Shown here piece by piece: positions 9,838 to 20,534 of a stretch of 64,000 nt of DNA. The notes beneath the pieces were generated by a model, which worked only from the letters and a program-made list of their open reading frames with translations, made no database searches and was not told the DNA's origin. The stretch's first letter is position 1; each line of letters starts with the position of its first letter. Source of the stretch: Heligmosomoides polygyrus polygyrus (lineage: Eukaryota; Nematoda; Chromadorea; Rhabditida; Heligmosomidae). Position numbers and translations under genes: made by a program. The stretch covers positions 10,492,332 through 10,556,331 of the forward strand of contig OX377201.1 in the NCBI GenBank assembly GCA_947396885.1, given 5' to 3'.

Positions 9838-9929
9838 CAATACCGCTCAAATTCTTTGCAAAAAAGACGCTTTGCGACTGATTAATCCGTCACAAAGCGT
9901 CTTTTTTGCAAAGAATTTGAGCGGTATTG
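9838..9929. mobile_element. 92-bp palindromic MITE with TA duplication
   Basis: Perfect 37-bp inverted arms (9838-9874 and 9893-9929), beginning CAATACCGCTC, around an 18-bp loop, flanked by TA on both sides (9836-9837, 9930-9931). The TA duplication suits a Tc1/mariner-mobilised MITE. Perfect arms imply recent insertion. It lies at the broken 3' end of the mariner relic. Confidence 0.8.
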
Positions 9930-9944
9930 TAGTTGTGCACTCCC

Positions 9945-10085
9945 AAAAAATTTCGAATAACTGAATATATTCGAATAGAGACGATTTTTGAGCATTCGAA
10001 TTCGAATACATTCAAAAATCGCGTTTTTCAAACGTTCGAATACGATTATTCGAATTCGAATGCTCGAATATTTTCATTCGGGCAT
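9945..10085. repeat. ATTCGA-rich self-complementary block
   Basis: Repeated GAATTCGAATA/ATTCGAAT motifs on both strands, similar to 4380-4530. It can form long hairpins. Possibly the end of a DNA element. Confidence 0.45.
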
Positions 10086-10395
10086 AACTATACTACCTAA
10101 CCCTCACGGACCTTCATCTTTTCAAACAGATCGATGTTCTCCTCAAGAGGAAAAACTTTTCCAATAAAGCAGATATCGAAATTGTCTCTTAGTGTTTCAT
10201 TGCTTCTAGGAATTCATATTTTTTCCGAAGTGAAGTTGATGCTGCTGTATGTATATCGTTGATAGAAGTGCACTGATTGTAACGGTTCTTACTTTGATCA
10301 ATATACTTTATTTGCTGCTGAGATGTTACACCGTGAAGTTGTCGAAAATCGGGCAGAACTTATATGACAACATAACGAAAAGCTATCTGCAAGTA

Positions 10396-10823
10396 CTAGA
10401 TCCAGTAAACCGAAGACCAAGGTAGAATGTTTCTTCTACCTTGAGACTTCAATTCAACAATGAATTTCCCCTTGAGAGTTAGACGCACCTCAACGATCTG
10501 GACGACGAGACCAGACGGTGCTATGTAGTCGACGCCATGGATCACAGTCGTCGGTGCGACGAAGCGAATCGAGGTCTCGTTCCTCGGCACTCTCACAATG
10601 GGAACGGGCCCAGCACTGAAGTCGTCGGTGTTCTCCGCCGCACTTTCAGTGGAGTTTTCTGTGACAGCGAACAGCGAGTCGGTGACCTTCAGCCGTCCAC
10701 TTGAGTTCCTATCCAGTGCGTAGATTAGGGGAAAAGGAGCGATTTCTCTTCTGGACAGCACAGACTTGATGCCGTAGATATTACTCAGGCCGTACCTGTG
10801 ATGGTGCCTAAGCACATCTTGTC
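10396..10823 (-). CDS. Candidate coding exon of a host gene
   Basis: Minus strand: acceptor ATTTCAG precedes 10823, and the frame stays open to a TAG at 10396 (about 142 codons). An alternative end is a donor CAAG|GTAGAAG at 10440. The peptide contains YGLSNIYGIKSVLSRREIAP, PVPIVRVPRNETSIRF and LTLKGKFIVELKS, with NSS, NST and NET glycosylation sequons, so an extracellular or secreted part is possible. No family recognised. Splicing from the 10440 donor leaves phase 1, which does not fit the phase-0 start of 7524-7662. Either an exon between them is missed or this is a separate gene. Confidence 0.45.
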
Positions 10824-11057
10824 CTGAAATAGAGCAGATGGTGCGAAATAGAAGTTCTCAATGCAATTTCCAGCCCCGGCACTGTTAGTTGTCTTCTCTA
10901 TTAATGAAGTAGGATTGTGCCAATCAAAAGTGTCCGTTGCTGGATCTTCTATTCTGCCTTACGTTTCGTTAGCATCGTCATATTTGCATGATTTTATAAA
11001 ACTCTTCTTAACAATAAGGTCAACCGATAGATTAAGGATAAAAGGATAAACTATGGC

Positions 11058-11143
11058 GTTACTCTTTTCCCTTTTTGGATGGACCACGCAATCTACTTCT
11101 ACGGGATGTTGTTAGTGCGATTTAAATATGTATTTGGCCATAC
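11058..11143 (-). mobile_element. SINE S1, 3' fragment
   Basis: The last ~85 bp of S1 in reverse (CTTCTACGGGATGTTGTTAG), abutting head to head with the full plus-strand copy that starts at 11144. Confidence 0.75.
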
Positions 11144-11435
11144 GGGCGCGTGTAGCTCAGTCGGGGGAGGCGCCGGCTGTCGCGAGCACCCGACACCAGT
11201 TTCCTGGTTCGGACTTCCCGCCCAGGCGACCCAACCCTTCCATCCCTCCGGGGTCGGTGAATTGGTACCAGACTTGTCTGGGAAGGATAGAGCGCTGACC
11301 TGTTCATCGACTGGCCACCGCAAGTCATTATATGGCTAAATACGCATTTAAGTCGCCTCCACGACATCCCGTAGAAGTAGAATGCGTGGCGCATCCCAAA
11401 ACGGATTGAGTAACGCCGTCCTTTATCCTTTATCT
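11144..11435 (+). mobile_element. SINE S1, full length
   Basis: Complete copy: A box variant TAGCTCAGTCGG, B-box-like GGTTCGGACTTCC, body, GTAGAAGTAGAATGCGTGGC and a TTTATCC-type tail. The A box here equals the tRNA consensus (TAGCTCAGTCGG), so pol III transcription is plausible. Confidence 0.88.
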
Positions 11436-11461
11436 TTTATTTGCTCATACATCATAGTACC

Positions 11462-11632
11462 GTGGCCAGCAGTTGAACAAGTCAGCGCTCTATCCTTTCC
11501 AGACAAGTCTAGCACGAATTCACCGACAGCGGACGGATGAGGAGTTGGTTGGCCTGGAAGGGAAATCCGAGCGAAGAAGCTGGTTCCGGGTGCACGCAAC
11601 GGTAGGCATCTCCTCCGACTGCGCTACATGCC
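11462..11632 (-). mobile_element. SINE S1, 5' portion
   Basis: Reverse copy from the GGCCAGC box to the 5' head (TCCGACTGCGCTACATGC). The 3' third is missing. Third S1 element within 600 bp. Confidence 0.75.
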
Positions 11633-11884
11633 TCATCTCCCACCAGAAGATCAAGCCAGCTACTGAGCTTTTTGTCGCCTTGCCTAGAGGATCGAATCGA
11701 CTACTAAATTTTCGGAATGATAAAATTGTGAATAGAGAATAGCGACATTTTATGGATCATTCGCCCTTAAAAAATATTAGAGGAATCTTCTTCTTCTTGA
11801 AGAGAAGAAGGAGAAGAATTGTTGTGACTGGAAGAATGCCACCTAATGTAAAGCATTAAGGGCCATGTCAATCAATCGCTTTGG

Positions 11885-12040
11885 GATGCGCCACGCATTC
11901 TATGTACTACGGGATGACAGGATGTTGTGGAGACTTGAGTGCGTAACTGGACTTACAAAATGACTTGCACTGGTCTCTCGTTGGACAAGTCAGGGGTTCA
12001 TCCTTCCTGGATAATACTGGTATCAATTTAAAAGGGCGCG
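11885..12040 (-). mobile_element. SINE S1, 3' portion, diverged
   Basis: Reverse copy of the tail half (TGCGCCACGCATTCTATGTA; GACAAGTCAGGGGTTCATCC), lacking the tRNA-like head. Confidence 0.65.
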
Positions 12041-12149
12041 TGGAGCGAAGGATAATTCGAGAACATTGCGGCAGAGGCCCTCTTCGTTTGTTCTCTCTTC
12101 TATTCTTCATTTATCTCTGGGTAACTCTCATTGGTAACTGTCATTGTCA

Positions 12150-12471
12150 GGGCGCGTGTAGAGCAGTAGGGCGCGGGTAGCGCAGTCGGAGGAGGCGCCG
12201 GCTGTCGCCTGTACCCGATACCAGGATCCTGATTCGGGTTTTCTCCGCTCAGGCCAACCAAGCCTTTCATCCCTCCTGGTCGGTGAATTGGTACCAGACT
12301 TGTCTGGGAAGGATAGAGCGCTGACTTGTTCATCGGCTGGCCACCGCAAGTCATTGTATGGCCAAATACGCATTCATGTCGCCTCCACGACATCCCGTAG
12401 AAGTAGAACGCGTGGCGTATCCCAAAGGGAACTGAATAACGCCGTCCTTTATCCTTTATCCTTTTATCAAT
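12150..12471 (+). mobile_element. SINE S1 with duplicated 5' head
   Basis: Two starts in tandem: GGGCGCGTGTAGAGCAGTA (12150-12168), then GGGCGCGGGTAGCGCAGTCG (12169 on). The rest is full length with a TTTATCC tail. The extra 19-bp head looks like template jumping at the 5' end or a tandem slip. Confidence 0.85.
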
Positions 12472-12844
12472 TAAAAGGGATGGAGGGCCTGTTTGCTTGA
12501 AAACGAAATTCTATACAAGAATACCTACTATGCGCCATACCTCATCACCATCTATAGTAATGTTCTGTGGAGCTCTTATCACAGGCCAAGAACTGCGCCA
12601 TACTTCGTCACCTTCTATACTGTTAAATGTAAATGTAAAAGTAATTGTAATTACTCTCGTTATGTGGGAAGTCTCGCAAAAAGCATTTCTTTCCGTCAAA
12701 CTATAACGATTTCAAAAAAACAAATTCTCCGTGAGCATATAGGTTCCTAGAGTAAGATGCTTCAGCTGTTGCCAACCCTTCACAAGACATTGTTGACGGT
12801 GTGTAGTATTGTGTTGTTGTTTTTGTACTTTTGCAGTTTCAGCA

Positions 12845-12922
12845 CGCGAACATACTCGTGTAATAAATAGATAAATAAATAAATAAATGTCGCTGGCACA
12901 ACGAATGAATGAATGAATGAAA
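12845..12922 (+). repeat. LINE-type 3' end: hairpin plus (ATAA)n; then (AATG)n
   Basis: CACGCGAACATACTCGTG can form a short stem, followed by AATAAATAGATAAATAAATA. The same layout (GC stem, then ATAA units) recurs at 14895, 44130, 47731, 53410, 54305 and 54948. A separate (GAAT)n run follows at 12901-12922. Confidence 0.5.
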
Positions 12923-13059
12923 ATGGAGTCGGAGTGCAGCCGGCGCCTCGTCCGACTGTGCTGCTTCAAGCCTAGCCTATGCTGACAAAAAATCATTTGT
13001 GTAATCAAACTCCAGCCACCAGAAGAGCTGAACTCAACTCTCACCTCGCAAAGAGTAGA

Positions 13060-13314
13060 GAATGTCAGTTGAGCAGGAGACGAAGTGTAGAAGCGCGGTG
13101 AGTCGAAGCATCTTCGCGTCCCATCAAGTGATCGCCTTCGACGAAGCGGCTGTGAAAACGTGAAACGGGCTCGGCAGACGGTTTTAGTGGTGCGCCGGAG
13201 AGCGAGCGACTCTGAGTGACGGACGTACCGAATTGACTCGCGCTAAGTGAGTAGTGGCCGGTAATTAGCGAAGTCGGTCAGTTGTAAAGGCGCAGTCGTA
13301 CAACCGCGTCCACA
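13060..13314 (+). promoter_or_regulatory. CpG-rich putative 5' UTR/promoter
   Basis: A CG-rich, repeat-free segment (many CGA, GCG, CGC triplets), unlike its AT-rich surroundings, running straight into the ATG at 13315. It may be the 5' untranslated region of a host gene. No TATA box is visible. Confidence 0.3.
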
Positions 13315-13361
13315 ATGCGACAATTACCCGAAAACGATCCCCTGCCGAACGCCATGCCCAG
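13315..13361 (+). CDS. Candidate first coding exon of a host gene
   Basis: CCACAATGCG gives a start in fair context. Fifteen codons, MRQLPENDPLPNAMP, end in phase 2 at a strong donor CCAG|GTAGGTGG. No downstream exon could be assigned because the next kilobases hold SINEs and repeats. The evidence is the sharp CG-rich context, the start and the donor. A chance combination is possible. Confidence 0.3.
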
Positions 13362-13530
13362 GTAGGTGGTACTCAGTGGACATCAAAGGCAGATCATTGT
13401 CGAATGTTTGTTTAGAGCTGCATAGCAAACAAACGAAGCTCATCAATTTTGAAATTGGCTTGGACACTTTTCACGTAAAACTTATTTATTTAATTATTTG
13501 AACCCAATCCAATAAATCGCATATACATAA

Positions 13531-13828
13531 AAAGGATTAAAAGGATAAAGGACGGCGTTACTGATTCCCTTTTGGGATGCGCCACGCATTCTACTTCTAC
13601 GGGATGTAGTGGAGGCGAGTTGAATGCGTATTTGGCCATACAGTGACTTGCGGTGGCCAGCCGATAAACAAGTCAGTGCTTTATCCTTCCCAGACAAGTC
13701 TGGTACCAATTCACCGACCCCGGAGGGATGGAAGGTTTGGTTGGTCTGTGCGGAAAATCCGAACCAGCAACCTGGTAACGGGTGCAGTCGACAGCCGGCG
13801 CCTCCTCCGACTGCGCTCCACGCGCCCT
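13531..13828 (-). mobile_element. SINE S1, full length with 12-bp target duplication
   Basis: Complete reverse copy flanked by GCATATACATAA at 13519-13530 and 13829-13840. The perfect duplication fixes both ends. It shows that the element starts at the GGGCGCG head and ends in AAAGGAT-type tail units on this strand. Confidence 0.93.
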
Positions 13829-14423
13829 GCATATACATAAGCAGTGAAAAAATCATAATTCAGTGAAACATTTAGTTTCAGCGTATAAGTTCTATGTACG
13901 ACCACAACTTCAATATGGCACAACTGCATGTAATCCGTCCTCAAGTCGCAACAATGAAACTTGAAGCAGTAGAGAACAACTTTACTAGAAAGGTGCGAGT
14001 AAGGCTTCATGGGTATGAATGTTCCACCATACCGCCCGCCCCTGTACGCATTTTTTGATATCTCGTCAAAAGGTACGGCCTCACCATGATCTGGAAAATC
14101 CTGAGTTATAATATCTTCCCTTTTACTCATATATATATATCAATATTTTCTTACTTTCAGACATATTTTGTTGCTAGTTCGGTTAGGGTAACTCAGTTTC
14201 TATAGAAGCGGTATCGAATGCGTAATAAAGGCTTAGGTATGACCGGAATTAATACCGGACTCCCAGGTGCGTCCTTCTTATATGTTGCTCGAAAGTGATT
14301 CTTCTCTTCCAATCGGAATCACGCCACAGCTATACTGGTTGCCTAACCGACCTCTGCACCATTATACGACGGTGAAACTATTTGCTTAAACTATGATTAA
14401 TTTAAATTACTTATTGCTCTTAT

Positions 14424-14709
14424 GGGCGCGTGTAGCGCAGCCGGAGGTGGCGCCGACTGTCGCCTGCACCCGATACCAGGTTCCTGGTTCGGATTTCTTG
14501 CCCAGGCCAACCAAGCCTTCCTTCCCTCTAGGGTCGTTGAATTGGTATCAGACTTGTCTGGGAAGGATATAGCGCTGACTTGTTCATCAGCTGGGCACCG
14601 CAAGTCATTGTATGGCCAAATACGCATTCAAATCGCCTCCACGAGATCTCGCAGAAGTAGAATGCGTGGGCCAAAAGGGAATGAGTAACGCCGTCCTTTA
14701 TCCTTATCC
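14424..14709 (+). mobile_element. SINE S1, full length with target duplication
   Basis: Complete copy flanked by TTATTGCTCTTAT (14411-14423) and TTATTACTCTTAT (14710-14722), 12 of 13 identical. Confidence 0.92.
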
Positions 14710-14894
14710 TTATTACTCTTATTCTTATTTTACTGCCATTCGTAGGGACAGGCTCCTTGTATCTGGGCTTCTGAATGCTGCAGAACACTTAGAAATAACG
14801 AAATCGCAGGGCACGCTGTTTTGCGTTCTTGTTTGCTCATTAGGTTGCTAAGATTATGGATTTCTGGTTGTTATTTCCCCGTTTTTTTTGAGCG

Positions 14895-14930
14895 CACTTA
14901 AGGTGCAGTTATAAATAAATAAATAAATTC
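14895..14930 (+). repeat. LINE-type 3' end: GCGCAC/GGTGC stem plus (ATAA)n
   Basis: GAGCGCACTTAAGGTGCAG, then TATAAATAAATAAATAAA. Same stem-plus-ATAA layout as the other tails in the window. No RT frame is visible just upstream, so this is a heavily truncated copy. Confidence 0.5.
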
Positions 14931-15769
14931 AATGACGGGTCTATCTATGGAATAGATTTACACGATTTTGCCTTCCACCACCAGAGGTGCACAGGCAAAG
15001 CTTCATTTTCCAAGAACTAGGATTTCAGAGCGTGCCACGTTCTTTACACAAAGAGCAGGTTCCGATTCATCAAATTGTCGAAGACATCTCCAATTCCTGA
15101 CTCCTTAAGGAAATTTGAATGGCTTCTAAACAGACATTTCCGATATGCCTAACTGCTTTTCTTTTTATGAGTGTAGAAATCTATGTTTTCAATCAATCTT
15201 CTTGTTCATCATATTTCCCTTTTAAGATTTTTTTTACAGTTCTTTCAACATTTTCACGAATTGTTTATGTTTCGCGAAAACTTCACGTAAAAATAAATAA
15301 ATATACAACCATGGAAACAGTGTTGATAAAAAATAGATTGGAGTAATGAACTGAAATTAGGGAAGAAACCCAAAGTACTGAAAAGGCCAGGATTCCTTCT
15401 TTGATCACGAGTGAATAGAAGGAAAGGGTTAGCAGGAGTGGACCAGTAAGTAGCGAAGTAGTCGGTAGTTTATAATATCCCGGTGAGGCTGGCTAAGATA
15501 CTCCTGCCAACGGGAGCCACGGCAGGCCCTGCATATCAAGGGTCATTTTAAAATGATGATACGTACCCATGGCAATGCCGTTAGGAAGTCCTAGGCCACA
15601 CGACTTCAACCATCGAACATTTCAATTTACTGTCCTATAATACGCCAAGTGATCCCGCTGAAATGGAAGGGTTCAGTCCAGCTGCTTGAAGCGAGATCGA
15701 TTTCAACGGGTCCAATGGAGGAAACCACAGACTATTGGAAATGCAAAGTCTGCCATAGATGAAAATGTA

Positions 15770-16790
15770 AATTGGACACTTTTCAATTCAAATTCGACGC
15801 CCTTCTAAGCTAGCCTAAGGCTTTTGAAGCGAAACGAACTCTAACAAGTTGAAATGATCCTCCTCTGCATTAAACTCGGGACTCTCCAAAAAGGTTTGGA
15901 AAAATTTTGTTCAAGGAAAATTTTAGTAAAACCTTCTTTGAAGTTTTAATTCACTTTTCCAATAAGTCAACACATTGTTTGAAATTTTCATAAAAATTTA
16001 ATTTTCTGAAAAAGAACAGTGATTTAAAACTTGTATTGAAAAGCGAGTAGGCGGTCATTTAAAATCGTTTTCTCAAAAACAATGATTGCGCCACGCCCCC
16101 GTACGTAACTTCGTGAATTTTATTTGATTGATAGAAAAATTTCTGTTTGCGTCACGTTTCGTTTCGTTCCATACATCAAAAACAATTGTGAAAACAATCA
16201 CATCCTTACTTTGGTATTTTATGTGAGCAGTATCTACACTATCAATCAAATAAATGTTTAAAGCTTGGTTTAAAGAGAGGGAAAGCAGCCATTTTTCGTA
16301 CCAAAAAAGGGGACTGCGCCATGCCCTCTTCCAAGATTTTTATTCGGTTGATAGAAGAATTTCTGTTTGCATGAGGTTCGACACCTGTTAGCGATACAAT
16401 AGAAACAACTGTAAGGAACACACATATCCTCAGTTTGATGGCTCATTTAAGTGGCATTTACACTATCAATCAAATAAAAATCGCGAAGAGCTTTTTAAAT
16501 GCATGGCGCCGACCCTTTAGTTCACTATATGCTTGTTTCTTTGCTGTGCTACAAACAAATTTCCACTTATTATTATTTTCTAAAAATAAAATTTTTTACA
16601 CTTACTGGGGCAGATGAGCTAAAAAATCTCAACGATTGTTATACCAAAATTTCTTTCAACAAAACGTTATTCTAAAAATCTTACTGAATCTGTAGTTTTA
16701 ATTTCCTAAAGCATTTCATTTGGAAGACGTCCAATTTGGTTTCAGAACTCTTACGCTGGCTTAGAAGAGTGTCCAATTTATCGTTAAAAT
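15770..16790. mobile_element. Possible TIR element
   Basis: The left part (CTTCTAAGCTAGCCTAAGGC, about 15801) and the right part (TTTGGTTTCAGAACTC, GGCTTAGAAGAGTGTCCAAT, about 16736-16785) are inverted relatives. Inside, a GATTGATAG/CTATCAATC pair and two GCGCCA(C/T)GCCC boxes are also inverted or repeated. No transposase seen. Boundaries are rough. Confidence 0.4.
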
Positions 16791-16814
16791 GGTATATAAT
16801 TGATATTAATCCTT

Positions 16815-16965
16815 TTCTCCATCCTTTTGTGGGATGCGCTATGCATTCTCCTTTCACGAATTGTTGTGAAGACCATTTGAGCTTTTGCTTGGTCTATGCA
16901 CGGATTGCAGTAACCAGGTGATGGGCAGCTCAGTGTTTTGCTCTTTCCCAGGCAAATCTTCTTGG
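16815..16965 (-). mobile_element. SINE S1, diverged 3' portion
   Basis: Reverse tail half with GATGCGCTATGCATTCTCC and CAGTGTTTTGCTCTTTCC boxes. The tRNA-like head is absent. Confidence 0.6.
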
Positions 16966-16991
16966 ATATCCTAGACTGGCACAACCTAGCG

Positions 16992-17019
16992 TAAGCCTAA
17001 GCCTAAGCCTAAGCCTAAG
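16992..17019. repeat. Interstitial telomeric repeat (GCCTAA)n
   Basis: About 4.5 perfect units of TAAGCC, i.e. the complement of TTAGGC, the telomere repeat of most nematodes. It lies between SINE fragments. It supports nematode origin and may be a scar of break repair. Confidence 0.85.
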
Positions 17020-17116
17020 AAGGAAGCAAATCTGGTACAAATCCAATAAACTCACATTGATGAAATAAAAAGCAAAACGTGATTTACTAATTATTTATTA
17101 TTTATTGCTTGTAAAT

Positions 17117-17285
17117 AAGGCCGCAGTCGGACGAGCTGTGCTTTGACCTGATCTCGTGTTCCAGGCTCGGATTTCTGCCCAGGCCAATCACGCCTTCCAT
17201 ACGTCCGGTACCCTAAACGCAATGGAGTGTGTGGCACATTCTAAGAGAAATTGCTTAGCGCCGTCCTCTATCCCTTACCCTTCAT
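17117..17285 (+). mobile_element. SINE S1 with internal deletion
   Basis: Head region (GCAGTCGGACGAG, GCTCGGATTTCTGCCCAGGC) joined directly to the tail (GCGCCGTCCTCTATCC), missing the middle ~120 bp. Confidence 0.6.
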
Positions 17286-17392
17286 GTTTTAGAATTCCCA
17301 GTTCTGATACATTTGTGTGGATTGCATGTTCTAGCGATAATCGCAACTCATTGCGAAGTGCTTCACTACTGTGCCATACAAGATGGGGCGCG

Positions 17393-17640
17393 TGGTAGCA
17401 ATACAGTCGGTGGAGTCGCCAGCTGTCATCTGGAGGCCAAATCGAGGTGCTTAGTTCGAGTCACAACTTTCATCACTCCCGAATTCCAACCATACGTGTC
17501 TGAGAGGGATGTAACACTGACATTATCATCGGCAGATCATCATACAGGCGAAGAGCTCGTTCAAATTGCTTCCACTCCATCCCGCAAAAGTAGAATGCGT
17601 GGCGCTTCTCCAAAAGGAATTTTTTTAATGCTCTCACCCC
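17393..17640 (+). mobile_element. SINE S1, old diverged copy
   Basis: Near full length, with many changes: GGGGCGCGTGGTAGCAATAC head and AAAGTAGAATGCGTGGCGCT tail box. The B box is CTTAGTTCGAGTCAC. Confidence 0.65.
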
Positions 17641-17892
17641 ATTCACACAATCAGTAGGCATTGCATTATTCTTCGAAGGACGTTCCAGTCACATCTCCCT
17701 AGGAAACACTTCTTAGACGGTCGCGAATCTACCATGACGGAGGTATTATCCTAGTAAGAGGGACGACAACGGATGCAAGTTAGTCCATAATGGAGACAGC
17801 TTTCAGTTCCAATACTTCACTGGTATTGCAGGGCAGACGGTGTTAAATTCTTTAGATTAGGATATGGTTAAGGGTCGGTGTTAGTCTATCCC

Positions 17893-18135
17893 GTTTTGGG
17901 ATGCGCCACGCACTTTACCTGTACGGGATGTCATGGAAGCGATGTGAATGCGTATTTGACCTACAATGACTTGCGGTGGTCAGCCGATGAACACTTTATC
18001 CTTCCCAGACAAGTCTTGTAGCCATTTACCGATCCTGGAGAGTGGAAGGCTTGGTTGGCCTGGTCGGAAAATCCGGACCAGGAACCTGGTATCGGGTGCA
18101 GGCGACACCCAGCACCTTCTCCGGCTGCGCTCCCT
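17893..18135 (-). mobile_element. SINE S1
   Basis: Reverse copy lacking the tail units and the last bases of the head. A small deletion is present in the GATGAACAAGTCAGCGC region. Confidence 0.75.
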
Positions 18136-19000
18136 GATGCTTGAGATAAACTAATCTAGATCTAGTGTCTAAACGTCGCGTCATTCATTTGAAAAAGTCA
18201 CAGTATCCTTTCATGCAGAACGTGTCTATTATCTGGCGTGCAAGGTAGATTAGCGATAGGTTTCTGCATACTTTTTGCAGACTCGTTGAACTTTTCATTG
18301 AATGGAGGCAGTCCTTCCAATTAACCACGTATGATAAGCGTCTTTAGTTCAGCTTCTAGGAATAGAGTGAATACTCGAATGCACTTAGCTATTCAAACTG
18401 TTCGATTTCAAGCCTGCAACTGTCAGCAACAACAAAAGCTGAGAATGAGGAGCAGAGATAAGGGATTGGCTATGTGTACGACAGTGCCCAAAATGTGGTT
18501 GCTACGATTGAATGCGATCTGAAGATGTCCATTTTAGAAAGTGCGCAGTCATTTAGCGCAGCCAGAAACCAGCGCTGTCATTGACCGCGAGAGAGGGCGT
18601 TGTACGTTCACAACCGCCGTCCTCTTCCAACACACCTGACTCTGGTTCCAACTGCCATACCTAAAGACGAACACCCTGGTGACGTCGTGTAGCCTATGTT
18701 TACCTACGTGCATTTCTACTGACTGCGTTTTGTACTGTCTGCTAAATATTAGCGTCTTCCACTTCATCTATCCCCCGACAAGGTCGACGTTTTCATGACC
18801 CATCAACGTGTTGTCGTAATCTGTATCTCTGGTGTGATGCCTTGTCGCGGGGACCTTACTATTATTAGCAACTTGCCACCAGTTAGGTCAATCGTTAGGT
18901 CGTCGGACTATAAAGGTAACCTGCTTTCGATTTGTCACCTCTGCAATCCTTATTTCTTGGGCCATGCACCACACGAAAGCGGCAATGGTTGAGCCACGGT
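18136..19000. other. No gene recognised
   Basis: Mixed-composition DNA with short open frames only. Nothing in either strand matches a family I know. Confidence 0.3.
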
Positions 19001-19005
19001 GACTT

Positions 19006-19150
19006 TCCGAGGATATTCACGGAAGAAGGTCATGCTCTTTGCTTGCTGGAACAGTAGAGGTTTGGTGCATTTTGAGGTGCTAGATCCAGGCCAAACAGTT
19101 ACGGCAGACTTTTACAAAGAACATCTGGGTCTCGTACACAAAACCTTTAT
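19006..19150 (+). pseudogene. Mariner transposase fragment
   Basis: Translates to KKVMLFACWNSRGLVHFEVL followed by DPGQTVTADFYKEHL, the block around the second catalytic region of mariner transposases. No N- or C-terminal parts adjoin. It is a different mariner lineage from the 9.1-kb relic but close to the one at 48835-49285. Confidence 0.65.
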
Positions 19151-19394
19151 CAGCGTTTTTTCTAACAAATTACTGAATTAAACAGTTACTCAGTAACACT
19201 CTTTCTTGAACTAATCTGACACAGTGGAAGTTGCACCTGGAAAGAAGGACCTGTTAAAGGGAACAAAAATCGCATGAAAATTTTTAAAAAATCAATGCGG
19301 ATAGGAAATAAAACGGTGGTCTGTAGGGGTCGTACCAGATTCACTCTGAGAGTGGGTTCGTAAATTTTCGGCAAAAATCGAACCCCACGCTTGA

Positions 19395-20100
19395 CCCTGG
19401 CCGTCCGCTCTTCTGGTGACGTCGACTTTACCGATCCTGGGTTTGATCAGGGTGTACGCCAGTTACTTTCATGTTCATGTGTACCCTGTTTAACGTACCA
19501 GACCAACGCGGCTTCGGGCGTCCTCTAGGCCGCCTTCATGCCACTTCCAACTCAAGGCATATCTTGCGAACGCTGTCTTCTTTTCCACGTAGAACGTGGC
19601 CGTACCATCGCAGGCGAGTCTCGTTCATCTTGCCAGCTATCGGCGCGACACAGAACTTCAAGAGCATTATTTCAGATGCAGTCCATACGCGTGAAACCAC
19701 CTGTCCAGCGCCGCATTTTTGTCACCAGACACTGAGGCGCGTTTCATCTTCCTTGGTCGCAGCCCCCAGCGCCGTCACTGCTACTGGCTTTACGACGGCT
19801 CTATAGATTTTTGACTTCATGCGCTCTGGTTGCAAAGTACACCTGCCACCAAGGGTCATTTGGACCAAGCTGCCCTAATGCCTGAGTTCACTTCACTTCA
19901 ACAATCAGACTGCCGTCGGACGCTATTGCTGATGCCAGGTATTAAAACACCGAAGTGCGAGCAAGTTCACTGCTACTAATCTTAATGAAGCCGAACTCGT
20001 TTACGTCAGTCATTAGAAAGTTGGTCTTCTTCACGTTCAATTTTAGCCCGAAATCGCCAGGCGGTAGCACCAAACTTGCACCTCCCGTTTCAGATCACCA
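19395..20100 (-). pseudogene. LINE reverse-transcriptase C-terminal relic (family E)
   Basis: On the minus strand, shifted frames read GLKLNVKKTNFLMTDVNEFG (RT motif D/E), a YLASAIASDG block, a Trp-poor linker, then RLRWYGHVLRGKEDSVRK and RRPRGRPKPRWS. This order is the C-terminal half of an RTE-like RT. Several frameshifts and stops are present. Parts of the same family lie at 25130-25245 and 25885-26105. Confidence 0.7.
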
Positions 20101-20518
20101 TTCTTGTCTACGCAAGAGAGCATTATTACACATACACACTCCTTGTCACATCACGTGGTGCCGACAAGTCGTCTTGACCACTCGATAACCACAGTTCCTG
20201 GGCTTCAATCGACCGGGGCTTCTCTGAGCTCTTCCCTTAGCGCGCAGTATTCCTTCTTGGGTGACAGTCACCGTTCTGTCTTGGGACAGGATCTCGGACC
20301 CGGTGATATTGCATGCTCCGACTCGACGGCTGCTCGTCACAATCATCTACCAGATGCAGCACGGCCTCTTCCTTCTGTCGGGATATATGGCGCGTGCGAT
20401 CTGAGGGTGCTGGGAGCCACCTTATGTACCCGTGCAATCCAACTAATCTGGGTTTCGGCGGTCCTCACTCTGCTTGCTCCAGGATTTCGTAAAGGGCTAA
20501 GAGCTATTGATCCTTTAT

Positions 20519-20534
20519 AGATTATATTGTATAT
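20519..20534. repeat. Target-site duplication, left (family B copy 1)
   Basis: AGATTATATTGTATAT here versus AGATTGTATTGTATAT at 21756-21771 (15 of 16). Confidence 0.75.
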
